Source of the DNA: an uncultured Chryseobacterium sp.
GTDB taxonomy: Bacteria > Bacteroidota > Bacteroidia > Flavobacteriales > Weeksellaceae
Length of the DNA stretch: 54,346 nt
Assembly (NCBI GenBank): GCA_913776245.1
Contig: CAJYLO010000013.1
Span: forward strand, 1-54,346
Direction: 5' to 3'
The position numbers were made by a program, and so were the translations under genes. The notes under the pieces were generated by a model that worked only from the letters and a program-made list of their open reading frames with translations, ran no database searches and had not been told where the DNA came from. Positions 9,740 through 20,404 of this stretch are shown piece after piece; position 1 is the first letter of the stretch; each line of letters starts with the position of its first letter.

Positions 9740-9779
9740 AAATCAATTATCAATCATCAATTATCATTTATAAATTAAT
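9740..9779 (+). repeat. Degenerate ATCA-type tandem repeat just before nusA
   Basis: Repeats of TCAATTATCA / TCAATCATCA run up to CATTTATAAA, six or seven bases before the nusA ATG. A similar stretch precedes fabD (26903-26945). Confidence 0.5.
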
Positions 9780-11015
9780 ATGGATAATTTAGCTTTAATA
9801 GAAGCCTTTGGTGATTTTAAAGAAATAAAAAATATTAGCAAAATCGATCTGATGGCGATTATCGAGGATTCTCTTAAGACGCTTTTGAGAAAAAGATATG
9901 ACTCTGATGATCATTTTGATGTTATTGTAAATCCGGACAAAGGAGACTTTCAGATTTTCCTTAATAAAACGATTGTGGAAGATGAAATGTCTGAAGATGA
10001 TGATCTTGAGATCGAAATTTCTGAAGTTAGAAAAATAGATCCTACATTTGAAGTAGGTGAAGAGTATACTCAGGAAATCCCGGTTTCTAAACTAGGGAGA
10101 AGAAATATTCTGACACTGAAGCAGATCCTGGCAACTAAAATCCAGGAACACTTTAATGCAACATTATATGAGCAGTTCCGTGATAAGATTGGTGAGCTGA
10201 TTGTAGGTGAGGTGCATCATATCCGTCATAAGCACGTTATTTTGCTTGATGATGAAGGCAATGAATTCATCCTTCCGAAAGAAAACCAGATTCCTTCAGA
10301 TTTTTTCAAAAAGGGAGATAATGTGAGAGCGATTGTGGAAAGTGTCGATTTCCGAGGGTCAAAACCACAGATCATTGTTTCCAGAACAGCACCTAAATTC
10401 CTGGAAGAATTGCTGGAGCTGGAGATTCCGGAAATTCAGGACGGAACGATCATTCTGAAAAAAGTAGTTAGAATCCCGGGTGAAAAAGCAAAAATTGCTG
10501 TGGATGCTTATGATGACAGAATAGATCCTGTCGGCGCTTGCGTTGGGGTGAAAGGCTCAAGAATTCACGGCGTTGTAAGAGAATTGAGAAACGAAAATAT
10601 TGATGTCATTCAGTGGTCTAAAAATCCTGAAATTCTTGTTAAGAGGGCTTTGGGAAATATTACCATCAATAAAATTGAGGTTAATCAGGATACGAATTAC
10701 GCATTAGTTTATACACCGGTTGATGAGATCTCTAAAGTGATCGGTAAGCAGGGGCAGAATATTAAGCTGGCCTCTTGGCTATCCGGTTTTGAAATTGATG
10801 TTTACAGAGAAACTTCCGAGGATGATGATGTTGAATTGGTAGAATTTGCCGATGAGATTGAATCCTGGATTATTGATGAGTTCAAGAAAGTTGGCCTGAA
10901 TACTGCAAGAAGTGTTCTGGATAAAGATACTGAAGCGTTATTAAACATTGTTGACCTGGAAGAGGAAACAATCGAAGAAGTGAAAAATATTCTGAGAGAA
11001 GAACTTGAAGGATAA
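9780..11015 (+). CDS. nusA: Transcription termination/antitermination factor NusA
   Basis: Binds RNA polymerase and nascent RNA to control pausing, termination and antitermination. The 411 residues read as an acidic N-terminal polymerase-binding domain (1 to about 130), an S1 domain (about 135-200, GELIVGEVHHIRHKHVI) and tandem KH domains with the characteristic VGACVGVKGSRI and VIGKQGQNIKLAS blocks. The C-terminal acidic AR repeats of E. coli NusA are absent, as expected for this phylum. Between rimP and infB in the standard operon. If the leader hairpin upstream of rimP is a real attenuator, NusA could influence its own synthesis. Confidence 0.95.
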   Translation: MDNLALIEAFGDFKEIKNISKIDLMAIIEDSLKTLLRKRYDSDDHFDVIVNPDKGDFQIFLNKTIVEDEMSEDDDLEIEISEVRKIDPTFEVGEEYTQEIPVSKLGRRNILTLKQILATKIQEHFNATLYEQFRDKIGELIVGEVHHIRHKHVILLDDEGNEFILPKENQIPSDFFKKGDNVRAIVESVDFRGSKPQIIVSRTAPKFLEELLELEIPEIQDGTIILKKVVRIPGEKAKIAVDAYDDRIDPVGACVGVKGSRIHGVVRELRNENIDVIQWSKNPEILVKRALGNITINKIEVNQDTNYALVYTPVDEISKVIGKQGQNIKLASWLSGFEIDVYRETSEDDDVELVEFADEIESWIIDEFKKVGLNTARSVLDKDTEALLNIVDLEEETIEEVKNILREELEG

Positions 11016-11059
11016 TTTAATAATGGATTTTAAAAAAAATCTGAAACTAAACTTAATAA

Positions 11060-11112
11060 AAAGAAAAATAAAAGCTTGAAAGCTTAAAACGCTAAAAGCC
11101 AAAAGCAAATTA
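11060..11112 (+). repeat. Degenerate AAAAGC-type repeat before infB
   Basis: Between nusA and infB the sequence repeats short units such as AAAGCTTGAAAGCTTAAAA, CGCTAAAAGCC and AAAAGC, ending a few bases before the infB ATG. No promoter consensus is seen, so infB is probably read from upstream. Confidence 0.4.
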
Positions 11113-11118
11113 ATATTT

Positions 11119-13965
11119 ATGCCAAAAATAAGATTAAATAAAGCCGTTAAAGAACTAAACATTTCTATACCCAGAGCTGTGGAATATCTCCAGAGCAAAG
11201 GAATAGCTGTGGATAGTAATCCTAACGCTCTATTGGAAGAACAGGCATTTTCTGCATTAGAAGCTGAGTTCCGAAAAGATGGAGAACAGAGAAAAGCTTC
11301 TCATGAGGTTGTGATTTCTAAAGTTCCTGATGAAAAATTAGCAATTGAGGAAAAAGCGCCTGAGGTTATAAGAGCCAAAGCAAACCTGAAGCCTGAAACC
11401 AAAGTTTTAGGTAAAATAGATCTTGATCCTAAAAAGCCGGTGGAAGAGCCAGTCGTAAAGGAGGAACCGGTGCTGCAAAAAGAAGAGCCTAAGGAAGAAG
11501 CTCCGAAAAGAGAAGAAAAGCAGGAATTTAAAGTTTTGGATAAGATTGACCTTTCCAAACTTGAAGGAAACAAACCAAAAGTTTCTAAAAAAGAAGAGGA
11601 ACCAAAGCCATCTTCGCCAGCGCAGCCGGAGAAGAAACCGGAAGTGGTTGCTGAAAAACCTGTACAACAGGAAAAGCCGGAAGTTCAGGAAAATGATGAG
11701 CCTCAAAAGATTGAAACGGTTTATCAGAAGCTAGACGGTCCGAAGATTTTGAAAGAAACTGTCGATCTTTCGCAGTTTAATAAGCCAAAATCCAACTCTA
11801 ACAATAATGCTGCTAAGAAAAAAAGAAAGCGTATTACAAAAGATACGCCCGGGCAAAATAATGCCGGACAAAATAATAATCAGCAAGGCGGAGGAAACAG
11901 ACAAGGACAAGGGCAAGGCGGAAATAACAATCGCCCGCAAGGCCAGGGTGGAAACAACCAAGGTGGAAACCGTGGCGGAAATAATAACAACCGCCCGGGA
12001 AATAACAACCGAGGTGGCAATAACAACCGAGGTCAGTCCCGTGTAATGCCTGTTGAACTTACTGATGAGCAGGTAAAAAATCAAATTAAAGAAACTCTGG
12101 AAAAACTGACTAACAAAGGAGGTAAATCCAAAGGATCTAAACATAGAAAAGAAAAAAGAACCTGGAGAAGGGAACAAGATGAACTTCAGCAGGAAATGGA
12201 TGCTCAGGACAGAACACTCAAAGTAACTGAATTTATTACTGTCAGCGAATTGGCTTCATTAATGAATGTAAGCGCAACAGAAGTGATTTCTGCTTGTTTC
12301 TCTCTGGGAGTTATGGTGACGATGAACCAGCGTCTTGAAGCTGATACTTTAACATTGGTAGCTGATGAATTTGGTTATAAAATCGAATTCTCCGATGCTG
12401 ATATCGAGGAAGCGGCTGCTGAGGAAGAACCGGATGCTGAAGAAGACTTGCTTCCAAGAGCACCTATTGTAACGGTCATGGGACACGTAGACCACGGTAA
12501 GACATCGTTGCTGGATTATGTTAGAAAAACAAATGTAATCGCCGGTGAATCCGGAGGGATTACTCAGCATATTGGTGCTTATAATGTGAAATTGGAAAAC
12601 GGACAAAGAATTACATTCTTAGATACGCCAGGTCACGAAGCGTTTACAGCGATGAGAGCCAGAGGTGCACAAGTTACCGATATTGCAATTATTGTGGTTG
12701 CTGCCGATGATGATGTAATGCCTCAGACCAAAGAAGCAATTGCTCACGCTCAGGCGGCTGGCGTTCCAATGATTATCGCAATCAATAAAGTGGATAAGCC
12801 TAACGCCAATCCGGATAAAATCCGAGAGCAGCTTTCTGCAATGAATGTCTTGGTAGAAGAATGGGGTGGAAATGTTCAGGCACAAGAGATTTCTGCTAAA
12901 TTTGGTAATAATGTTGAACTATTACTGGAGAAAGTCCTTTTGCAGGCTGAATTATTAGAATTAAAATCAAATCCGAATAAACAGGCTAGCGGAGTAGTGA
13001 TTGAAGCTGCTTTGGATAAAGGACGTGGCTATGTAGCAACAATGTTGGTTCAGAATGGAACTCTGACTGTTGGAGATTATGTGCTGGCAGGTAAAAACCA
13101 CGGTAAAGTAAAAGCAATGCTGGACGAGCGTGGCAGAGCAATGGAAAAAGCCGGGCCATCTATTCCTGTTACAATTCTTGGTCTAGACGGAGCACCCACA
13201 GCCGGAGATAAATTCAGGGTTTTTGCTGATGAAAAAGAAGCCAAAACTATTGCAAATAAAAGAGAGCAGTTACAACGTGAGCAATCGATCAGAACCAAGA
13301 AACACCTCACACTTGATGAGATTGGACGTCGTATCGCTTTAGGAGATTTCAAAGAATTGAATATCATTCTTAAAGGAGATGTGGACGGATCTGTAGAAGC
13401 ATTGTCTGATCAGCTTCAGAGGTTATCGACTGAAGAAATTCAGGTTAATATTCTTCACAAAGGCGTTGGTCAGATTACAGAAAGTGATATCTTACTAGCG
13501 GCAGCGTCAGATGCGATTGTTATTGGATTCAATGTTAGAGCAAGTGTGAATGCTAAAGATATTGCAGACAAGGAAGAAGTGGAAATCAGAACTTATTCTA
13601 TTATCTATAAAGCTATTGATGAGGTAAAAGAAGCTATGGAAGGCTTGCTTTCTCCGGAAATCCAGGAGCAGGTGATTGGTAATGTTGAAATACGGGAAGT
13701 GTTTAAGATATCTAAAGTCGGATCCATTGCAGGATGTATGGTTCTTACAGGTAAAGTGACCAGAAATTCCAAAATCAGGTTGCTACGTGATGGCATTGTG
13801 AAATTCGACGGAGAGCTAGAAAGCTTGAAACGTTACAAGGACGATGTTAAAGAAGTTACCAAAGGCTACGAATGTGGTCTTAATATAAAAGGATATAATG
13901 ACATAGAAGTTGGTGATATCCTTGAAGTTTATGAAGAAGTTGCTATTAAGAAAAAGCTGAAATAA
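11119..13965 (+). CDS. infB: Translation initiation factor IF-2
   Basis: GTPase that places fMet-tRNA on the 30S subunit and promotes subunit joining. At 948 residues it has the long N-terminal form: an N-terminal winged-helix-like start ([15 protein letters not shown]), a charged K/E/P-rich linker (about 70-230), a Gly/Asn/Arg/Gln-rich stretch (about 230-310), a second IF2-N domain (about 372-420, [19 protein letters not shown]) and the G domain with GHVDHGKTS (G1, about 455-463), DTPGHEAF (G3) and NKVDKP (G4), followed by the beta-barrel and C-terminal tRNA-binding domains. Last gene of the operon; a strong terminator follows 22 bases later. Confidence 0.96.
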   Translation: MPKIRLNKAVKELNISIPRAVEYLQSKGIAVDSNPNALLEEQAFSALEAEFRKDGEQRKASHEVVISKVPDEKLAIEEKAPEVIRAKANLKPETKVLGKIDLDPKKPVEEPVVKEEPVLQKEEPKEEAPKREEKQEFKVLDKIDLSKLEGNKPKVSKKEEEPKPSSPAQPEKKPEVVAEKPVQQEKPEVQENDEPQKIETVYQKLDGPKILKETVDLSQFNKPKSNSNNNAAKKKRKRITKDTPGQNNAGQNNNQQGGGNRQGQGQGGNNNRPQGQGGNNQGGNRGGNNNNRPGNNNRGGNNNRGQSRVMPVELTDEQVKNQIKETLEKLTNKGGKSKGSKHRKEKRTWRREQDELQQEMDAQDRTLKVTEFITVSELASLMNVSATEVISACFSLGVMVTMNQRLEADTLTLVADEFGYKIEFSDADIEEAAAEEEPDAEEDLLPRAPIVTVMGHVDHGKTSLLDYVRKTNVIAGESGGITQHIGAYNVKLENGQRITFLDTPGHEAFTAMRARGAQVTDIAIIVVAADDDVMPQTKEAIAHAQAAGVPMIIAINKVDKPNANPDKIREQLSAMNVLVEEWGGNVQAQEISAKFGNNVELLLEKVLLQAELLELKSNPNKQASGVVIEAALDKGRGYVATMLVQNGTLTVGDYVLAGKNHGKVKAMLDERGRAMEKAGPSIPVTILGLDGAPTAGDKFRVFADEKEAKTIANKREQLQREQSIRTKKHLTLDEIGRRIALGDFKELNIILKGDVDGSVEALSDQLQRLSTEEIQVNILHKGVGQITESDILLAAASDAIVIGFNVRASVNAKDIADKEEVEIRTYSIIYKAIDEVKEAMEGLLSPEIQEQVIGNVEIREVFKISKVGSIAGCMVLTGKVTRNSKIRLLRDGIVKFDGELESLKRYKDDVKEVTKGYECGLNIKGYNDIEVGDILEVYEEVAIKKKLK

Positions 13966-13987
13966 ACTTTTAAAAATCATAGGATTA

Positions 13988-14011
13988 GGATCGCTTAGGC
14001 GATCCTTTTTT
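13988..14011 (+). terminator. Intrinsic terminator of rimP-nusA-infB
   Basis: GGATCGC (13988-13994), loop TTAG, GCGATCC (13999-14005), then T6. A perfect 7-bp stem and U-tract. The rest of 13966-14249 is AT-rich, with an inverted repeat at 14067-14087 and the susC promoter. Confidence 0.9.
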
Positions 14012-14066
14012 ATGGTCCACTCTAATTTATATTAATTCTAAATAAATACAAACTCATTGTGAAAAA

Positions 14067-14087
14067 TTTATGATATTAACATAAATC
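14067..14087. repeat. Inverted repeat upstream of the susC promoter
   Basis: ATTTATG (14067-14073) and CATAAAT (14081-14087) form a perfect 7-bp inverted repeat with a 7-base spacer, about 107 bases before the likely -33 element. It might be an operator, but in such AT-rich DNA chance is a fair alternative. Confidence 0.3.
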
Positions 14088-14193
14088 AATTCTATGTTCA
14101 TATTTAATAGTTGTTTTTTTGGCTTCGATTTCATTAAAATTTATAATTACTTAAATAAAATATAAAATACACCCCAGAATTCTCAAGGATATT

Positions 14194-14224
14194 TTGCGGC
14201 TGTTAATTTTTTTTAACATATTTG
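14194..14224 (+). promoter_or_regulatory. Probable promoter of the susC-susD operon
   Basis: TTG at 14194-14196 and CATATTTG at 14217-14224 (one mismatch to TAnnTTTG) are 20 bases apart. The ATG of susC follows at 14250, giving a short leader. Confidence 0.55.
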
Positions 14225-14249
14225 CAGATTATAATTAAATAGTGTTAAT

Positions 14250-17231
14250 ATGAATGTAAAATTACGATTGTTGTCCGTTGGCGTATTGTTCTTTACGGGA
14301 CAGGCATTGATGGCACAAAAGAAAAAAAGTGATACCACAACTAAAACCAAAGAAATTGAAGAGGTAGTTTTAGTAGGGGGTGTAAAACTTGATCCTGCAC
14401 AAAAAGTTGGTTCATATAGTGTTGTTTCCAAGGCAAACTTTGAATCTACACCTTTTTCTACTGTTGATGAAGTTCTTAATGGTAGAGTTGCTGGTTTGAA
14501 TTTTTCCTCTGCAAGTGGAGATCCTGGGTCTTCTAATATGGTGATTATTAGAGGTGTTAGTTCTTTAATTGGAACGCCAAATCCACTTTATGTAATTGAT
14601 GGTATTGTTATTGGTAAAGGGGCGGATAATGCACAAATGATGGAATCATGGAATCCCCTAGCTTCAATTGATCCAAACTCTATAGAGTCTGTTAACGTAT
14701 TGAAAGATGCATCTTCTACCGCATTATATGGATCCAGAGGCGCAAACGGAGTCATTATTATCAAAACTAAAAAGGGTAAGTTTAATCAAAAAACTAGGTT
14801 TGAGTTTTCCTCGGAGACAGGTATTCAAGATAGAGCTTATGACAAGCTGGATCTCATGACTGGTGACGAGTATATTAAATATGGTGGTATTTTGATGTGG
14901 AATAGCCAGGGAGTAGGTGCTATTCCTACTTTTTCGGGTCTTGCTGATGCAACACAATACTATCTTGATACATATATTCCTACTTATACTACAAAAGAGA
15001 ATATTAAAGATACTCACAATTATACAGATTGGACAAAGGTAGTTAACAGGAGTTCTTCAATTGTAAATACATATAATTTTGGAGCGTCCGGTGGTGGAGA
15101 GAATACATCTTTTAGATTAGGAGGTTCTTATTATCAAAATGAGCCTTTGGTGAAGTCAGCTAAATTTGATAGGATAAGTTTGAATGCTGCAATAGATCAT
15201 AAGGCGTCAGATAAGTTAAAATTTGGAGTTAACTTAAACTATTCGAATGTTAAAAGGAATACTTATTTAGGGGGGCGAGCTTCTGCTAATCCAGTTACTA
15301 ATTCTATCATGCTTTCTCCGTTACGCCCAGTTTATAATTATGATGGAACGTTCAACCAAGAAGCATGGGATACGCCTGATATGACAGAAGGTTTTAATCC
15401 AGCTTCAATATTAAAAAATGCAACGCAGACATCCTGGATTAATACATTTTTAGCTTCAGCTAATATGGATTATCAATTCATGAAAAATGTTTCTTTCAAT
15501 TCATTATTTGGTACGCAATATCAAACAATGAGAGAATTACAAATTATTGCACCTGGTCATCCTATATATACAGCACAAGATCCAGAATATGGTATGTTGC
15601 AAGATGCAAGAACAGATATTTGGGATTATAACTGGTCAAACAGTTTCTCTTATAGAAATGTTTTTGCAGAAAAACATAACTTGGAAGTTCTTGCTGGGAT
15701 GGAGTATCAAAACCACAGATATGGAAATTTGACAAATATATCATTCCGTATGACGGATATAAGACCATATTTCCAATTTGCAGAAGATGGAACTGTTCTT
15801 AGTTATGGAGATGATTATTACTGGACTCAGATAGGTTACTTCGGAAGATTAAATTATATTTATGATAATAAATATACTGTTTCAGGACAGTTAAGAAGAG
15901 ATGGTAACTCAACTTTAGGGAGTAATAACAGATGGGGTAATTTTTGGTCAGTAGCAGGATCTTGGAATGTTAAAAACGAGTCTTTTGCACCAAGAATGTT
16001 TTCTACGCTTACATTCAGAGGGAGTTATGGTATATTAGGAAACATTCCATATGCAGATCAATGGGGAGCCCAATATAACTCCTATGCTACTGTTGGTTAT
16101 AATGCCTCACAAGGAGGCTGGGGAGGTCTTGGAGGATATGGGGGCATAAGTAATCCAGGTAATCCAGACTTGCAGTGGGAAAAATCAAAACATTTAGATA
16201 TAGGAGCAGATATTGGGCTTTTCAACGATCGCTTAAAATTCACTTTGGATTATTATCATAAAGTAACAGAAGATGCAATTTATTTGGCTTTTCCGGCTAC
16301 TGAAACCGGAGGACCTTCTTCATATTATGACAATGTTGGTACTATTGATAACAAAGGGTTTGAGCTTACGATTGAAGCTACACCGGTTCAGACACAAAAC
16401 TTTAGATGGTCTATTAATGCCAATGGAGCATATTCTAAAACTATGTTGGATAAATTAAATCAATCTGTGTATCCAGATCCAAATAGTGATACTGATGATG
16501 CTAATAATAAGTTTGTGTCATTGGTGCCGGGCCATATCTTTGGAGAATATTATGCTGTTTTGTTTGCAGGTATTGCTCAAGCAGATGATCCCTCAAAAGG
16601 AATTAAGGCTGGACAGGCATTGTTTTATACAGATGGTTCGAAAACAGATGTAACGAACGATAGAAGACTTGCTGATCCCGCTTTTATGGGAAAAAGTGCT
16701 TTTCCAGTTTATAATATTGGATTAACAAATGAATTTAAATATAAGAATCTAACTTTAAGCTTTATGCTTTCTGGTCAATTTGATTTCTATGTACATAATG
16801 GCGTTCATTCTTATACAATTCATGATGGAGCATTTCCAACAAGAAATCAAGTCAATGATGCGCTATATGATAGCTGGACGGATGCACCTGGTGCAGAAAA
16901 TTATGGTGCTTCAAATCCCAAAGCTGTTGTTGGAGATGTACTTACTTCTAGATTAGAATCTTCCCGACATATAAATAAAGGAGATCATATCCGTTTGAAA
17001 GAGATGAAAATTGGCTATTCTTTTGGTAGCCTTTTCAAAGAAAGTATAGGTATTAATAATTTAACGATCTATTTGAGAGGAACAAATTTACTGACTTACG
17101 CATTTGATAAGGATTTAGATTATGACCCAGAATCTAACTCTAATTCTTGGTCTTGGGCAGGAAAAGGTAAATATTGGTATGCTTCTCCAGTACTGAGAAC
17201 AATGTCAATGGGTATTCAAATTGGTTTTTAA
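14250..17231 (+). CDS. SusC/RagA-type TonB-linked outer-membrane transporter
   Basis: Outer-membrane beta-barrel that imports a ligand caught by its SusD partner, powered through TonB. A signal peptide ends near residue 22 (LMAQ). The TonB-box-like EEVVLVG is at 37-43. The plug domain follows, with [22 protein letters not shown] and the motif [26 protein letters not shown] that is diagnostic for SusC. The rest to residue 993 is barrel strands ending in an aromatic residue (IGF). The N-terminal carboxypeptidase-regulatory-like domain found in many SusC proteins is absent. susD starts 19 bases downstream. By eye the gene is richer in A/T at silent positions than the infB or polysaccharide genes. 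The ligand is unknown. Confidence 0.93.
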   Translation: MNVKLRLLSVGVLFFTGQALMAQKKKSDTTTKTKEIEEVVLVGGVKLDPAQKVGSYSVVSKANFESTPFSTVDEVLNGRVAGLNFSSASGDPGSSNMVIIRGVSSLIGTPNPLYVIDGIVIGKGADNAQMMESWNPLASIDPNSIESVNVLKDASSTALYGSRGANGVIIIKTKKGKFNQKTRFEFSSETGIQDRAYDKLDLMTGDEYIKYGGILMWNSQGVGAIPTFSGLADATQYYLDTYIPTYTTKENIKDTHNYTDWTKVVNRSSSIVNTYNFGASGGGENTSFRLGGSYYQNEPLVKSAKFDRISLNAAIDHKASDKLKFGVNLNYSNVKRNTYLGGRASANPVTNSIMLSPLRPVYNYDGTFNQEAWDTPDMTEGFNPASILKNATQTSWINTFLASANMDYQFMKNVSFNSLFGTQYQTMRELQIIAPGHPIYTAQDPEYGMLQDARTDIWDYNWSNSFSYRNVFAEKHNLEVLAGMEYQNHRYGNLTNISFRMTDIRPYFQFAEDGTVLSYGDDYYWTQIGYFGRLNYIYDNKYTVSGQLRRDGNSTLGSNNRWGNFWSVAGSWNVKNESFAPRMFSTLTFRGSYGILGNIPYADQWGAQYNSYATVGYNASQGGWGGLGGYGGISNPGNPDLQWEKSKHLDIGADIGLFNDRLKFTLDYYHKVTEDAIYLAFPATETGGPSSYYDNVGTIDNKGFELTIEATPVQTQNFRWSINANGAYSKTMLDKLNQSVYPDPNSDTDDANNKFVSLVPGHIFGEYYAVLFAGIAQADDPSKGIKAGQALFYTDGSKTDVTNDRRLADPAFMGKSAFPVYNIGLTNEFKYKNLTLSFMLSGQFDFYVHNGVHSYTIHDGAFPTRNQVNDALYDSWTDAPGAENYGASNPKAVVGDVLTSRLESSRHINKGDHIRLKEMKIGYSFGSLFKESIGINNLTIYLRGTNLLTYAFDKDLDYDPESNSNSWSWAGKGKYWYASPVLRTMSMGIQIGF

Positions 17232-17250
17232 TTAATAAACAAAAATTAGA

Positions 17251-18801
17251 ATGAAAAAGTTTTTTATAATAATATCATCTTTAGTAGTTATTAATTCGGC
17301 TAATTCTTGCAGTGATAAGGAATTAGAGTTGTATCCAATAACCCAGGATAACATAGAAGATATAAACACAGAAGATAAACTTCAAAAATTCCTAAATGCA
17401 AGCTATTTAACAGTTGGTTCTGTGAGTGCGTTCGGGACAGATGCAATGGCTATAGCAGATGTATTGTCAGATAATGCCTATATAACAAGTGCTAAAGCAT
17501 ATAGTACTACATATAATATGACGTATAGTGCTACAGGAAACGACACCAGTAGTCTTTATAGATCATTGTATGATGCAATTATGAATTGTAATATGGTTAT
17601 TAATAATACGAAGGTTCCAAGTAGTACAAACGTTTTACGCATGAAGGCAGAAGCAAAAATAATTAGAGCATTTTCTTATTTTACTTTGCTTAATTATTTT
17701 TCTCCAACACCGACATCTGGGATTAATCAAGAATATGGAGTTCCATTAGTTTTGGGGAATTATGATTCATCTATTCAGCCAGCAAGGGCTACCGTTGCTG
17801 AAGTTTACGCCCAGATAATTTCTGATTTGAATCAAGGAATGGCTGGTGCTGATGCTGAACCAGATCAGAAAGTTTTTATGAGCAAAACAGCTGCAAAATT
17901 AATTCTATCAAGAGTATACCTTACGAGAAGGGAAGCTGGGGATGCACAATTAGCACTTCAATACGCAACGGAAATTGTAAATAGTTCACCGGCGTCATTT
18001 GCACCAATTGAAAAAGATAAGTATGTTGCTTATTTTTCAGGATTACCAGAAGATGGATCAGAAAATCAAAAAGAAACTATTTGGGAGTTAGATTTAAATC
18101 CAAGTTCAAATCTTGTTTTGGGAATAGGTTCAAATTTGGCATTACCTACATTATATAATAGAATTAGTACAGACCGCCGCGCAATTCTTTTTACAAAAGC
18201 ATTCTTCGATAGTTTCCCACATACAGATTTGCCTACAGTCAACGGAGTACCACAAAGTTATTCCCCGGATGTTAGAAGAGGAAGTACAAAAACAACTGTA
18301 ACTTCTGCCACTACATATCCGGGTGTACCAACAGCTGTCCAACCCGCAGGGTTACTTACTACCATAGGTTTGCCAGTTGTGGATAACCCAGCTGGTGCCT
18401 GGACTAATAAATATCCAAGGTTAACAGCAGATGGTAACTTCTATCGTAATATCAAAATCTTTAGATTCGCAGAGGCTCAACTTAACAGGATAGAAGCATT
18501 ATACCTTACAGGACAATCTGCTCTAGCGCTTACTGAGCTTAATAATTTTGCTATTTCTAGAGGTGGTTCTACTTATACTGGAACTAACTTGCTAAATGAT
18601 ATATTAACAGAAAAAGCAAAAGAATTTTATGGTGAGGGACAAAGATTTTATGATCTCAAACGTTATAATCTTCCGCTTGTAAAAGGATCAAATTGTGTAA
18701 TGAATTGTAATGTGCCAGCAAATGATAAATTATTTGTTATGCCAATCAGTCAAAATGCTTTGAATTACAATCCAAACCTAAAACAATATCCAGGCTATTA
18801 A
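17251..18801 (+). CDS. SusD/RagB-type nutrient-binding outer-membrane lipoprotein
   Basis: Surface lipoprotein that caps the SusC barrel and binds the ligand. An N-terminal signal leads to Cys20 (INSANSC), a somewhat atypical lipobox. The N-terminal helical half has the usual SusD features: TSAKAYSTTYNMTYSATG, LYRSLYDAIMNCNMVINN and AEAKIIRAFSYFTLLNYF, the last being the family's typical block. The C-terminal AKEFYGEGQRFYDLKRYN (about 452-469) is also diagnostic. Length 516 is normal. It forms an operon with susC. No glycoside hydrolase lies beside the pair, so a carbohydrate substrate should not be assumed. Confidence 0.93.
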   Translation: MKKFFIIISSLVVINSANSCSDKELELYPITQDNIEDINTEDKLQKFLNASYLTVGSVSAFGTDAMAIADVLSDNAYITSAKAYSTTYNMTYSATGNDTSSLYRSLYDAIMNCNMVINNTKVPSSTNVLRMKAEAKIIRAFSYFTLLNYFSPTPTSGINQEYGVPLVLGNYDSSIQPARATVAEVYAQIISDLNQGMAGADAEPDQKVFMSKTAAKLILSRVYLTRREAGDAQLALQYATEIVNSSPASFAPIEKDKYVAYFSGLPEDGSENQKETIWELDLNPSSNLVLGIGSNLALPTLYNRISTDRRAILFTKAFFDSFPHTDLPTVNGVPQSYSPDVRRGSTKTTVTSATTYPGVPTAVQPAGLLTTIGLPVVDNPAGAWTNKYPRLTADGNFYRNIKIFRFAEAQLNRIEALYLTGQSALALTELNNFAISRGGSTYTGTNLLNDILTEKAKEFYGEGQRFYDLKRYNLPLVKGSNCVMNCNVPANDKLFVMPISQNALNYNPNLKQYPGY

Positions 18802-18937
18802 TAAAAGTTACAATGGTAAAGGTGATCTTATTACCTTTACCATTACATAAACATGTTAAAATTGTAAATTTTGATACAATTTGGCATTTTTTTTATTACT
18901 TTAGCATTAAGTTATTAATTTTTTAAAAATTTTTATT

Positions 18938-20317
18938 ATGAAAAAAGTTTTACTATCTCTAAGTTTACTTTCTTTTTCTGTGGGAGCATTTGCTCAGTAT
19001 TCTTGGACAGCCCAAGGTACAAAATTTGCAACTAGCTACGGTGTGAAAGAGATTTCTATTGCAGATCCAAATACGGTTTGGATTACTGCTTATGATGGTT
19101 CAGGAGGGGGAACTTATCCTAAGGTTTTTTCTAAAACCACAGATGGAGGTACTACTTGGACCGCCTCTTCAATTCCAACCAGTACAATTCCTGCTCCTGC
19201 ATTAGTGAGTGATATATTTGCTCTTGATGGCAATACAGCTTGGCTTGTTACTGCTTATACAGGTTCTGGTTCTGCAAATAATACCAATGCTGTTTATAAA
19301 ACAACCAACGGTGGGACAAGTTGGACAAGACTTACAACGGGATACACTAATTCATCTTTTCCTAATGTAGTTTACTTTTGGGATGCCAATGAAGGTTTTA
19401 CAGCAGGTGATCCTGTAAGTAGTAATTTTCAGATTTTAAGAACTACTAATGGAGGGACAAGCTGGACTGCTGTATCTGGTTTACCAGCTCCTTTAAATAG
19501 TACCGAGTATGGTCTTACAGGTGTAAAGTATGTAAGAGGAAACAGTGTGTGGATGGGAACTACGAAAGGAAGACTTTTACGTTCATCAAACAGAGGAGTT
19601 ACTTGGACTGCTAATGCAACGCCTGTTTTAGATTTTGGAAGCGGTGATGCAACTGCAGGAGTTGTGGGTTCATCTGGGAAAATGGCTTTCAAAGATGCAA
19701 ATAACGGTATTTTAATTGCAGTTGATAATAGTACAGAAGCTGTAATGTATTCTACTACAGACGCAGGTGCTACTTGGAATCCTATAGACGCTACAGGAAC
19801 TTGGTTTTTCGGAGATATTGATTATGTTCCTGGTACAACAAATACTTATGTTACAACAGGTGATAATTCCGATGCTGCGCAAGGAACAGGGTCTGCGTAT
19901 TCTCGTGATGGCGGACTTACTTGGACAATTATTGACAATATTGCAGGCGCACAAGGTGGTCAAAGAGGTTCGGTTAAATTTTTGAATTCTACTACAGGAT
20001 GGTGTGGCTTCTTTAGTGATAGCCCTACAGGAACACAAGGGATATTTAAATTCACTGGTGATCTAAGTCTTGCTGTTAATGATACTTCAGTTAAATCCGG
20101 GCTTAAGGTTTATCCAAACCCAGCTGTAGATAATGTTACTTTAACTTCTAATAAAGATATTCAGTCAGTAACTATTTACGATTTATCTGGCAAAAAAGTG
20201 AAGTCTTTCGGTAATACTAAAGAATTAAATGTATCAAACCTATCTAAAGGAACATATATTCTTCAAGCTTATTACGGAAATGGTTTAGTAGAAAACACTA
20301 AAATTATCAAAAAATAA
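18938..20317 (+). CDS. Secreted beta-propeller-like protein with T9SS type A sorting domain
   Basis: Exported by the Sec system and then across the outer membrane by the type IX secretion system. A clear signal peptide ends at about residue 19 (VGAFAQ). The middle holds BNR/Ycf48-like repeats, each with a TTDGGTTWT, TTNGGTSWT or similar turn, suggesting a beta-propeller. The C-terminal 70-75 residues match the type A sorting domain: LKVYPNPAVDNVTL, VTIYDLSGKKV and the end GTYILQAYYGNGLVENTKIIKK-like strand pattern. Located 136 bases after susD with no strong terminator between, so it might be co-transcribed or have its own start. Function beyond binding or adhesion is not evident. Confidence 0.88.
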   Translation: MKKVLLSLSLLSFSVGAFAQYSWTAQGTKFATSYGVKEISIADPNTVWITAYDGSGGGTYPKVFSKTTDGGTTWTASSIPTSTIPAPALVSDIFALDGNTAWLVTAYTGSGSANNTNAVYKTTNGGTSWTRLTTGYTNSSFPNVVYFWDANEGFTAGDPVSSNFQILRTTNGGTSWTAVSGLPAPLNSTEYGLTGVKYVRGNSVWMGTTKGRLLRSSNRGVTWTANATPVLDFGSGDATAGVVGSSGKMAFKDANNGILIAVDNSTEAVMYSTTDAGATWNPIDATGTWFFGDIDYVPGTTNTYVTTGDNSDAAQGTGSAYSRDGGLTWTIIDNIAGAQGGQRGSVKFLNSTTGWCGFFSDSPTGTQGIFKFTGDLSLAVNDTSVKSGLKVYPNPAVDNVTLTSNKDIQSVTIYDLSGKKVKSFGNTKELNVSNLSKGTYILQAYYGNGLVENTKIIKK

Positions 20318-20341
20318 TTTTAATTATTTTACAGAATAAAG

Positions 20342-20365
20342 GTCCCGCAATTTGCGGGACTTTTT
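20342..20365 (+). terminator. Intrinsic terminator after the T9SS-sorted gene
   Basis: GTCCCGCA (20342-20349), loop ATT, TGCGGGAC (20353-20360), then T5. Perfect 8-bp GC-rich stem. Confidence 0.92.
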
Positions 20366-20381
20366 GTTTAACTATAATTAG

Positions 20382-20389
20382 TATTTTTG
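20382..20389 (+). promoter_or_regulatory. Promoter -7 element for the putative porin gene
   Basis: TATTTTTG matches TAnnTTTG and lies 15 bases before the likely ATG (20405), implying an almost leaderless message. A TTG at 20364-20366 is closer (15 bases) than the usual 19-21, so the -33 element is uncertain. Confidence 0.45.
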
Positions 20390-20404
20390 TACCAAATTTC
20401 CTTG

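Noticed and set aside
14250..20317. Polysaccharide utilisation locus
   Set aside because: A SusC/SusD pair alone does not make one; there is no glycoside hydrolase, lyase or hybrid sensor in the window.
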